Origin: JACCZX01 sp963710675
Lineage (GTDB): Bacteria; Pseudomonadota; Gammaproteobacteria; Burkholderiales; Burkholderiaceae_F
DNA: 64,000 bases
Reading direction: 5' to 3'
Assembly (NCBI GenBank): GCA_963710675.1
Contig: CAVQBE010000017.1
Span: 124,001 to 188,000, forward strand
Below the pieces are notes generated by a model that saw nothing but the letters and a program-made list of their open reading frames with translations, was not told where the DNA came from and searched no databases. How positions within the stretch are numbered: the first letter of the stretch is position 1; every line of letters starts with the position of its first letter. A program made the translations under genes and the position numbers. Below are positions 9,882 to 17,623 of this stretch, piece by piece.

Positions 9882-10327
9882 ATGGATCTAAGAAAACTAA
9901 AAACATTGATTGACCTTGTCGCCGACTCCGGCATCGCCGAACTCGAAGTAACAGAGGGCGAAGATCGCGTTCGCATCGCAAAGTTCAGCCCAGCGCCGGC
10001 CGCACCTGCCGTTACGGTTACCGCCGCTGCCGCCCCAACTGCGGTGACGGCGGTGCGAATGGCACAAACGGACAGCCAGCGACGAGCCTGAAGGTCACGT
10101 CGTGAAGTCTCCGATGGTCGGCACGTTCTATCGCTCACCGAGCCCCGGCGCCGCATCTTTCATTGAGCTAGGTCAGGCAGTCAAACCGGGGGACACGCTG
10201 TGCATTATCGAGGCGATGAAGCTGCTGAACGAAATCGAGGCCGAGATTGGAGGCACGGTTAAGCAAATCCTGGTTGAGAACGGTCAGCCGGTCGGAATAC
10301 GGCCAGCCGCTGTTCATCATTGAATAA
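9882..10327 (+). CDS. accB: Biotin carboxyl carrier protein of acetyl-CoA carboxylase, frameshifted
   Basis: The N-terminal segment MDLRKLKTLIDLVADSGIAE is followed by an Ala/Pro/Thr linker. The biotinyl domain has SPMVGTFYRSPSPGA and the modification motif IEAMKLLNEIEA, whose Lys carries biotin. The protein ferries carboxybiotin between AccC and the carboxyltransferase in fatty acid synthesis. The frame breaks in the linker (about 10060-10090) and again near 10292. Dropping one G there gives the standard ending EYGQPLFIIE and a TAA at 10325-10327, whereas the uncorrected frame ends GIRPAAVHH. It starts 14 bp after aroQ. Confidence 0.88.
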
Positions 10328-10381
10328 GAACGATCAACAAGAACCTTCCGTGGCGGCTCTGCCGCGGACTTCCTCGCGGCC

Positions 10382-11734
10382 ATGTTCAAAAAGATTCTGA
10401 TCGCTAATCGCGGTGAGATTGCACTTCGCGTGCAACGCGCTTGCCGTGAGATGGGAATCAGTACGGTCGTCGTGCACTCAGAAGCGGATACCGATGCGAA
10501 ATACGTCAAGCTTGCAGACGAGTCGGTCTGTATCGGCCCGGCGGCGTCGAAGGATAGCTACCTGAATATTCCCGCGATTATCAGCGCGGCCGAAGTGACT
10601 GATGCGGAAGCGATTCACCCTGGCTACGGATTCCTTTCCGAGAACGCGGATTTTGCTGAGCGCGTCGAAAAAGCGGCTTTTGCTTTATCGGTCCGCGACC
10701 CGAGTCGATTCGTGCGATGGGTGATAAGGTATCGGCCAAGTAGGCTATGGTGGCTGCTGGAGTGCCGACCGTTCCAGGATCGAATGGCGCATTGGCCGAG
10801 GATCCGCGCGAGATTGTGAAAGTTGCGCGTGCGGTCGGTTACCCGGTAATCATCAAAGCCTCCGGCGGCGGCGGCGGGCGTGGCATGCGGGTAGTGCATA
10901 CCGAAGCGGCACTTATTAACGCCGTCAGCATGACGCGACAGGAAGCCAACGCGGCGTTCAGCAACCCCGCCGTGTACATGGAAAAATTTCTGGAGGATCC
11001 GAGGCACATCGAGTTTCAGGTGCTGGCGGATCAGCATCGCAATGCGGTCTGGCTGGGTGAACGCGATTGCTCGATGCAGCGACGTCACCAGAAAGTGATC
11101 GAGGAAGCGCCTGCGCCCGGCATCAATCGCCGGATGATCGACAAGATGGGCGACAAGGTCGTAGAAGCGTGCAAGAAGCTTAACTATCGAGGTGCCGGGC
11201 ACGTTTGAGTTTCTGTTTGAAGGAAATGAATTCTACTTCATCGAAATGAATACGCGCGTGCAGGTCGAGCATCCGGTTACGGAGATGGTCACCGGCATCG
11301 ATATCGTGCAGGAACAGATACATATTGCCGCCGGCGAAAAGCTGCGTCTGCGACAGCGCGACATCGAGCAAAAGGGTCACGCCATCGAGTGCCGCATCAA
11401 CGCAGAGGATCCTGAGCGTTTTACGCCGTCGCCGGGGCGGATCACCGCCTGGCATCCGCCCGGTGGGCCAGGTGTTCGCGTCGACTCGCACGCCTACACC
11501 GGCTACTTCGTGCCACCCAATTACGATTCAATGATCGGCAAGGTTATCTGCTACGGCGACACGCGCAATCAGGCGCTGGCGCGTATGCGCATTGCGATGT
11601 CCGAGATGGTAGTCGAGGGCATCAAGACCAACATACCGCTGCATCGCGAGCTGTTGATCGACGAAAAGTTCGTGCTCGGCGGTACCAGCATCCACTATCT
11701 GGAAAAGAGGCTGGCGGCACGGCATCTTGCCTAG
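10382..11734 (+). CDS. accC: Biotin carboxylase subunit of acetyl-CoA carboxylase, frameshifted and with an internal TAG
   Basis: The reconstructed product is about 450 residues, the normal length. Pieces in order: MFKKILIANRGEIALRVQRA, then HPGYGFLSENADFAERVEK; a break in an A-run at 10668-10672 after which SGFCFIGPRPESIRAMGDK reads on; an in-frame TAG at 10741-10743 where the family has Gln (AK-Q-AM); the ATP-grasp glycine loop KASGGGGGRGM; a shift near 11200; then FIEMNTRVQVEHPVTE and the C-terminal domain. It carboxylates biotin on AccB using ATP and bicarbonate. The gene is essential in this setting, so the lesions are probably sequence errors. An A6 to A5 deletion and a C-to-T change would explain the first two. 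Confidence 0.9.
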
Positions 11735-11742
11735 CGCGAGTC

Positions 11743-12639
11743 GTGTTGGTCGAAATCACGCTGACTGCCGGCGACGCGGCCGAAACATTGGCCGACGCCC
11801 TGCTCGAATACGGTGCGCTTTCGGTCTCGATCGAGGACGCCGGCGCGGGAGGTGTTGACGAACAGCCGCTATATGGAGAGCCGGGTTTCGGGCCCGCTCG
11901 ACATTCGTGGGCACGAAGCAAGCTACGCGTGCTGGCAAAAGACGACGGCGTCGATGCGATGATCAAAGCGGCATGTGCAGCGACGCAAATCGAGGCTCGC
12001 GATAGAAATCACGCGTAGCGCTTGAGGAAACAGACTGGGTGCTTCGGAACGCAGTCGCAATTTGCGCCGACTCGGATTAGCGAGCGGCTTTGGATTGTCC
12101 CCAGCTGGCACGCCCCGCCGGACGAGCGGGCTCTGGTCGTGCGGCTGGATCCCGGCGTGGCATTTGGTACCGGCACTCATCCGACGACCCAGCTGTGTCT
12201 CGCATGGCTGGACGCGACACTGGTGCCAGGCGCCAGCGTGCTCGATTACGGATGCGGCTCTGGAATTCTCGCCATTGCCGCAGCAAAGCTCGGTGCGGGC
12301 ACCGTCGTTGGCGTAGACATCGATCCACAGGCACTTGCCGCCGCACGCGCGAACTCGCGCGCGAACGAAGTAGACGCCAGTTACACTGACTTGGACGGAC
12401 TAAGCGAGAGCGCAATCACCTTCGACGTCGTGCTAGCCAACATTCTTTCTGGTCCATTAAAGCTGCTGGCACCTGCGCTGGCCGCCCGCGTCGCGTCGCG
12501 CGGTTCCCTCGTGCTGTCGGGCATTCTTGCCCGTCAGGCCGACGAAGTGATCTCGGCGTATCGACAAGCCGACTCCGCGCTGGTCCTCAAGGTCTGGCAG
12601 TCGGATGACGGCTGGGTTTGTCTGGTGGGATCTCGCTAG
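11743..12639 (+). CDS. prmA: Ribosomal protein L11 methyltransferase, frameshifted
   Basis: PrmA trimethylates ribosomal protein L11 using S-adenosylmethionine. The N-terminal substrate domain begins at a GTG (MLVEITLTAGDAAETLADAL). The central piece EETDWVLR and then TQSQFAPTRISERLWIVP is split by two shifts near 12012 and 12050. The methyltransferase core is intact: PGVAFGTGTHPTTQLCL, the SAM loop VLDYGCGSGILAIAA, DIDPQALAAA, and the catalytic-loop NILSGPL. Total length is about 298 residues, as expected. It starts 8 bp after accC, so the two are co-transcribed, as is common in proteobacteria. Confidence 0.9.
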
Positions 12640-12641
12640 CC

Positions 12642-13831
12642 ATGGCGCTCGCGACCAAGTGCCCTCAATGCGCGGCGCTGTTTCGGGTCGTTGCCGACCA
12701 ACTGAAACTGCGCGGCGGGCTTGTTCGTTGTGGCCAGTGCCGGGCAGTGTTCGATGCTATCGGCAGCCTCACCTACGTCGACGACACTGCATTGGCGCAA
12801 ACGCGCACGATCACGGCTCTGACCCAACCGTTGGCCAAGCCGGCAGCAGCCACAGTTCCCCGCAGCTCTCGCACTGAACCAGCTCTCACCCCTGCACCTG
12901 CATCGCCCCATCAGCGACGCGCAGGGGCCCGCGCACGCGCCCGGCACCCGCCACCACGAATCCGGGCAGGCTTACCCTCGGTCCTGCTACCACGCTGCGC
13001 ATTGCGCCGACCGCGCCCGCGACGCTGGCTAATGCATCGGCGCGGCGCTCGGCGCCGTTGCCGTCGTCGGTTGATCGCAAGCAAACCGACGCAAAACGCG
13101 AAGCTCAAGCCAAACGCGAACGTGCGCTCCAGGAACAAGCCGAAGCGGTTCTGGGTGTTCCAACCTTGATTGCACCTGGCGGGCGGGAGCGGGTGGACAC
13201 ATCGTCGATCGTCGACGGGATCGAAGTCATCGAACTGGCCGCATTACCGAGCGAAACCGAGGCCCGTCCATCTCCGGCGACGCGTGCCCCGGTCGTCGAA
13301 GAGGAACCCGAGTTCATTCGTAACAATCGCTCGCGCACGCGTCGCGGCTTCTCAATCATCTTCGGCGGTGGTTCGTTACTGCTTGCGGCATTAATGCTGG
13401 TGCAGCTCGCTGTTATCTTTCGTGCCGAGGTGCTGGTGAGCGCTCCGCAAGCGCGCAGCGCGCTGATGCAGCTGTGCGCAGTGTTTGGATGTACGGTCGG
13501 TTGGCCGACTCAGGTCGATCAACTGGCGGTCATTGGCAGCGAGCTACAGACAATTCCTGGCACCGACGTGCTCGAGCTGACAGCGGTTATTCGAAACCGT
13601 GCGGCATTCAGGCAGGCGCTGCCAGCGGTTGAGGTCACGCTGACCGATGCGCTCAATCGTCCTATCGCACGTAAGGTATTTACGCCCGCCGACTATTTGG
13701 CGGCGGCTGGTGAGCCCTCGTCGCGTATTGAAGATGGCCTGGGAAGCGGCAGCGATTACACCATTCGCCTGTTCTTTGAAGCCCGCGGCGTGCAGGCGTC
13801 AGGATTTCTGGTCTACCCGTTTTTCATTTAA
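12642..13831 (+). CDS. Zinc-ribbon and DUF3426 membrane protein, frameshifted
   Basis: The N-terminus is an MJ0042-type zinc ribbon with two CxxC pairs (KCPQCAALF and VRCGQCRAVF). A long Ala/Pro/Arg-rich low-complexity linker follows. One shift near 12900 joins it to the frame carrying RKQTDAKREAQAKRER and a single membrane helix (FSIIFGGGSLLLAALMLVQLA). The periplasmic DUF3426 domain follows, to the stop at 13831. The total is about 396 residues. Proteins of this architecture next to prmA are widespread in betaproteobacteria and have no assigned function. The ribbon is predicted to be cytoplasmic, so it may link a cytosolic partner to the envelope. That is inference. Confidence 0.78.
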
Positions 13832-13869
13832 CTAGCTTTTCCTCATCCACCGCACTACGAGTTAAATCC

Positions 13870-14805
13870 GTGAGCCTATTGATCTGCGGTTCGATCGCGT
13901 ACGACTCGATCATGGTGTTTCCCGGTCGCTTCGCCGACCACATTCTTCCGCATCAGGTACACATTCTGAACGTCGCGTTTCTCGTGCCGGAATTGCGGCG
14001 TGAGTTCGGAGGCTGCGCGGGCAACATTGCCTACAACGCCAAGCTGCTCGACGCGGAAGCATGGCCAATGGCAACGGTCGGCGACGACTCGCAGCCATAC
14101 CTGGACCGCCTCGCTCGATTGCAGATCAGCCGGCGTTACGTCCGTACCATTCCCGGCAGCTTCACGGCGCAGGCGTTCATCACCACTGATGCCGACAACA
14201 ATCAGATCACGGCGTTTCATCCGGGAGCAATGTCCGATTCACATCGAAACGAGATTCCGAGCGATGGTTCGGTCAAGCTCGGCATCATCGCGCCTGATGG
14301 CCGCGAGGGAATGTTGCAACATGCAGCTCAACTTGCCGAGCAGAACATTCCATTCGTGTTCGATCCCGGCCAGGGATTGCCGATGTTTTCCGGCGATGAA
14401 CTGAGATGGTTTATCGAGCGCGCGAGCTATGTTGCGGTCAACGACTACGAAGGCAAGATGCTGAGCGACCGAACGCAGCTCTCACTGGCGGACTTGGCGC
14501 GCAAGGTGCGCGCGCTCGTCGTGACACACGGCGCCGCCGGATCGCAGATATACGTTGATGGCAGGATTGTTCAGATTCCCGTGGCCCCCGCGCGCGATCC
14601 TGTTGATCCGACCGGATGCGGCGATGCTTACCGGGCCGGGCTCTTGGTGGGCATCGCGCAGCAAATGGATTGGGAAACCATTGGCAGGCTGGCGGCAACG
14701 ATGGGTTCGATAAAAATCGAGCGCTCGGGCGGGCAGAACCACACCGCGAGCCGCGACGCGATTTCCGAACGGTTTAACGAGGCCTTTGGCTACCGGCCTT
14801 GGTAA
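13870..14805 (+). CDS. PfkB-family carbohydrate/nucleoside kinase
   Basis: The protein has 311 residues and starts at a GTG (MSLLICGSIAYDSIMVFPGRF). The first PfkB signature lies around FGGCAGNIAYNAKLL. The second is DPTGCGDAYRAGLL, with the catalytic Asp and anion-hole glycines. PfkB kinases phosphorylate sugars or nucleosides. The GxGD spacing and HPGAMSDSH region resemble the adenosine-kinase-like subgroup found at this locus in Burkholderiales, but the substrate cannot be read from sequence. It is intact. It converges on yggT with a 1 bp gap and no visible terminator between them. Confidence 0.85.
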   Translation: MSLLICGSIAYDSIMVFPGRFADHILPHQVHILNVAFLVPELRREFGGCAGNIAYNAKLLDAEAWPMATVGDDSQPYLDRLARLQISRRYVRTIPGSFTAQAFITTDADNNQITAFHPGAMSDSHRNEIPSDGSVKLGIIAPDGREGMLQHAAQLAEQNIPFVFDPGQGLPMFSGDELRWFIERASYVAVNDYEGKMLSDRTQLSLADLARKVRALVVTHGAAGSQIYVDGRIVQIPVAPARDPVDPTGCGDAYRAGLLVGIAQQMDWETIGRLAATMGSIKIERSGGQNHTASRDAISERFNEAFGYRPW

Positions 14806-14806
14806 T

Positions 14807-15340
14807 TCATATTCGCGCAACCACCATCTGCAGCACGTATACCGCGAGCAGCAGCACCAGCGGGGAAAGATCGAAGCCGCCGACCGGAGGCAGAATGCGC
14901 TGAATCGGCGCCAGTAGCGGCCGTAGCAAAATCCCGAGTGCCGGCGCAAACGGCGCGTGCGGATTAACCCAGCTGACGATCGCGTAAATGATCGTGATCC
15001 ACACCACGACGTTTAGCGCCCACACGATCAGCTGCCGCAGCGCAGCCAGTAACACAAACTCAAACGCGACCTCAGCACCGGTGATCTGGCGGATCAGAAC
15101 GACGACAAGCAGTGTCACCAGGAAAGCCGCCGCGAGCGACGCCCAATCGACGCGCCCGCGCGCCGGCAAAAGTCGATGCAGCGGCCGGACGAGCCAGCCC
15201 GTGAGTGCAACCACGAACTGGACGACAGGATTGCGCCCCGGCATCCCAATCGCATGGATCCATACGCGCAAGATCAGCAAGCCGACAAGCAGTGAACCGA
15301 GAACGTCAAGCAGAAACCGGGCGATATCGATCAGCAGCAT
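14807..15340 (-). CDS. yggT: YggT-family membrane protein
   Basis: This 177-residue hydrophobic protein has two YGGT repeats. The first half is MLLIDIARFLLDVLGSLLVGLL with a motif PVVQFVVALTGWLVRPLHRLLP. The second half repeats the pattern as IIYAIVSWVNPHAPF and LLRPLLAPIQRILPPVGGFDLSP. Four or more membrane segments are predicted. The family has no firm function; members are linked to osmotic tolerance and division-site placement in other bacteria. It is intact, with an ATG start. Confidence 0.85.
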   Translation of the reverse strand: MLLIDIARFLLDVLGSLLVGLLILRVWIHAIGMPGRNPVVQFVVALTGWLVRPLHRLLPARGRVDWASLAAAFLVTLLVVVLIRQITGAEVAFEFVLLAALRQLIVWALNVVVWITIIYAIVSWVNPHAPFAPALGILLRPLLAPIQRILPPVGGFDLSPLVLLLAVYVLQMVVARI

Positions 15341-15422
15341 GCAGGCTTCGCAATGGAAGTTAAACGATCAGGTTTGTGATTCTAAGCGGCAGGTTCCCCA
15401 TACAAGTAATGAGAGATGCCGG

Positions 15423-15454
15423 AAAAGAAAAAGGGCGCCGACTGCGGCGCCCTT
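15423..15454 (-). terminator. Intrinsic terminator of the histone-like gene
   Basis: Read on the minus strand, AAGGGCGCCG-CAG-TCGGCGCCCTT forms a near-perfect GC-rich stem (15431-15454) followed by TTTTTCTTTT (15424-15433). It lies 27 bp after the stop of the H1-like gene and is one of the strongest terminators in the window. Confidence 0.88.
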
Positions 15455-15480
15455 GCCAAAAGGCAATTTAAAACCGCTTG

Positions 15481-15894
15481 CTAAGGCCGGCTGCCCGTCG
15501 GGAAGGGCCACGCTGCTGCGGGATTCAGTGCGGTTTTTGCACCGGGCGCAGCGGCGGTTGACGGAGCAGCAGGTGTCGGCATCGTAGCGGGCCGTGATGC
15601 AGTCCTTTGCATCGACGTCGAAGCACGTCTGCGCGCGGCTGACTTTTTCACAGCCTTTTTAGGCGCTGCCCGCTTCTTGCCAGCCTTTTTCGCTTTCTTA
15701 GCTGACTTCTTTGCCGACTTCTTAGCAACTTTCCTAGCTACTTTTTTTTTTGCAGCCTTCTTGGCTGCACGCTTCTTAGTCGACTTTTTAGCAGTTTTCT
15801 TGGCTGCCGGTCGCCGCTTTTTGGAAGCTTTTTTGCCTGATTTTTTCGCCGATTTCTTGGCGGATTTCTTAGCTGATTTTTTCTTCATAGCCAT
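15481..15894 (-). CDS. Histone H1-like lysine-rich DNA-binding protein
   Basis: The protein has 137 residues. From residue 3 to about 90 it is nearly all Lys and Ala in KKSAKK, KKTAKK and KKAAKK repeats. An Ala/Pro/Thr tail ends in PFPTGSRP. It matches the bacterial H1-like family (Bordetella BpH1 and relatives), which coats and condenses DNA. The start is the ATG at 15894, chosen because AAGGAG sits 7 bases upstream; an in-frame upstream ATG would add MHRRRFI and lacks a site. A strong terminator follows, so it is probably a single-gene transcript. Repeat number varies between strains in this family, so slippage is expected. Confidence 0.9.
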   Translation of the reverse strand: MAMKKKSAKKSAKKSAKKSGKKASKKRRPAAKKTAKKSTKKRAAKKAAKKKVARKVAKKSAKKSAKKAKKAGKKRAAPKKAVKKSAARRRASTSMQRTASRPATMPTPAAPSTAAAPGAKTALNPAAAWPFPTGSRP

Positions 15895-16137
15895 GATGAA
15901 TCTCCTTCGATGCACGTTAGTGCGGAGGTTGGGAAGGAAACCCGCTGGGCCGCCATAAAGGCAGAACCCGTCGGGCTATTCATCGGCGCATGCAGATGCT
16001 CTGTCGCCGCGACACCCCCAGAAATGCGTTTGTGTTTCCGCAAATCCGAGAAATGCGCGGAACGGGCAGCGCACTGACCGCTGACGCTGATGAATTCGGC
16101 ACGGCGCGCGCGAACAAGCCGAGGCAGACGCGCGCGC

Positions 16138-16167
16138 AAGAAAAACGCCGGACCGTAGCCGGCGTTT
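16138..16167 (-). terminator. Intrinsic terminator between nrdB and the histone gene
   Basis: On the minus strand AAACGCCGG (16167-16159) pairs with CCGGCGTTT (16151-16143) around a 7-base loop, followed by TTTTTC. It lies about 330 bp downstream of nrdB and 240 bp upstream of the histone start. It would end either a long nrdAB transcript or a short RNA from the AT-rich stretch at 16240-16420. Confidence 0.75.
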
Positions 16168-16495
16168 GGATGATCGAGGTTTACAGAGGAAAAAGAGCCA
16201 CAAGACCGGGATGTCTTGGCGCCAGTTTGCGTAGGTGCTCTTGAACTGTGTGGTTGCGTAATCAATTCAGTGATCAATCGCCGTCTGTTAAGCACTGCGC
16301 AAAACAAACTGATTGAACAGTTAAACAATGGATCGCGTTTTACGCGCAAAATAATTTCATCGCAAGAATTTTTTGCAGTGAACATCGATTTGTGTGCGAT
16401 TTGTTCCACTGTTCAATAGATCAACGCACGCTTGGCCACGCGCGCTCGGTGTTCAACGTTGTGATCATCTTCGTTGTCTGGTTCATCTGATCACG
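16168..16495. other. AT-rich intergenic stretch with a 10-bp inverted repeat
   Basis: No credible gene is present between nrdB and the terminator at 16138-16167. The part from 16240 to 16420 is clearly richer in A+T than its surroundings. ATTGAACAGT (16312-16321) and ACTGTTCAAT (16408-16417) are exact inverted repeats about 86 bp apart. Inside them are the short hairpins CGCG-TTTTA-CGCG and GCAA-GAATTTT-TTGC. This could be the promoter region of the histone gene or the template of a small structured RNA. Confidence 0.4.
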
Positions 16496-17623
16496 CTAAT
16501 CCCAACTCAATGCGCCGCCGCTTTGATACTCGAGCACTCGCGTTTCAAAAAAGTTGCGCTCCTTTTTCAGATCAATCATCTCGCTCATCCACGGAAACGG
16601 GTTCTCTTCCTGCCGGAAGAGCGTTTCGATGCCGATCTGCTGCGCACGTCGATTGGCGATGAAGCGCAAATAGCCTTTGAACATCGGCGCATTGAGCCCC
16701 AGCACCCCGCGCGGCATCGTGTCTTCGGCATAGGCGTACTCGAGTTCGACCGCCTTTAGAAACAATGCGCGCACTTCCTCCCGGAAGGGCACCGTCCACA
16801 GCTGCGGGTTCTCCAGCTTTATCTGATTGATCAGGTCGATGCCGAAATTGCAATGCATCGACTCGTCGCGAAGGATGTACTGATACTGCTCGGCGGCACC
16901 GGTCATCTTGTTTTGCCGGCCGAGCGCCAGGATCTGCGTAAAGCCGACGTAGAAGAACAGCCCTTCCATCAGGCACGCGAAGACGATCAGGCTCTTTAGC
17001 AGCGCCTGGTCACTCTCGGTCGTGCCAGTCGTGAAGTGCGGGTCGGTCAACGTGTCGATAAACGGGATCAGGAACTCGTCCTTGTCGCGAATCGACCCAA
17101 CCTCGTGGTAGGCGTTGAAGATCTCACCCTCCTCAAGGCCCAGAGATTCGACGATGTACTGATACGCGTGCGTGTGGATCGCCTCTTCAAACGCCTGCCG
17201 CAGCAGAAACTGACGGCACTCAGGGGCGGTGATGTGGCGATACGTGCCGAGCACGATGTTATTGGCGGCAAGCGAGTCTGCGGTGACGAAGAAGCCGAGA
17301 TTGCGCTTGACCAGGCGGCGCTCGTCGTCGGTAAGCCCGTTCGGGTCTTTCCACAGCGCGATGTCGCGCGACATGTTGACTTCCTGCGGCATCCAGTGGT
17401 TCGCGCAGGTCGACAGATACTTTTCCCAGGCCCATTTGTATTTGAATGGGACCAGCTGATTGACGTCGGTACGGCCGTTGATGATCCGCTTGTCGGCTAC
17501 GTTGACGCGGCGCAGCTCGGGCGCGACGGGTTCGGGAGACGCGAGACCGCTTTCGCGCAGTCCCAACGCGACCGCCGGCATGGACGCCACAGTTTCCTCC
17601 CAGGCGAGTGCGCTCACTGGCAT
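16496..17623 (-). CDS. nrdB: Ribonucleoside-diphosphate reductase class Ia, beta subunit
   Basis: NrdB has 375 residues and holds the di-iron centre and tyrosyl radical that start deoxyribonucleotide synthesis in NrdA. Iron ligands are visible in RQAFEEAIHTHAYQYI, ACLMEGLFFYVGF and RDESMHCNFG. The C-terminus, which docks to NrdA, is QSGGALSWD. I set the start at the ATG at 17623 (MPVSALAWEETVASMP), overlapping the nrdA end by 10 bp; a longer in-frame extension upstream lies antiphase inside nrdA and is not family-like. It is co-transcribed with nrdA. It is intact. Confidence 0.95.
   Translation of the reverse strand: MPVSALAWEETVASMPAVALGLRESGLASPEPVAPELRRVNVADKRIINGRTDVNQLVPFKYKWAWEKYLSTCANHWMPQEVNMSRDIALWKDPNGLTDDERRLVKRNLGFFVTADSLAANNIVLGTYRHITAPECRQFLLRQAFEEAIHTHAYQYIVESLGLEEGEIFNAYHEVGSIRDKDEFLIPFIDTLTDPHFTTGTTESDQALLKSLIVFACLMEGLFFYVGFTQILALGRQNKMTGAAEQYQYILRDESMHCNFGIDLINQIKLENPQLWTVPFREEVRALFLKAVELEYAYAEDTMPRGVLGLNAPMFKGYLRFIANRRAQQIGIETLFRQEENPFPWMSEMIDLKKERNFFETRVLEYQSGGALSWD

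Noticed and set aside
15481..15894. Short tandem repeats as a CRISPR array
   Set aside because: Repeats are contiguous lysine/alanine codons without spacers and encode the H1-like protein.
15677..15958. Phe/Ala-rich antisense frame over the histone gene
   Set aside because: It is the complement of AAG/AAA lysine codons and not a membrane protein.
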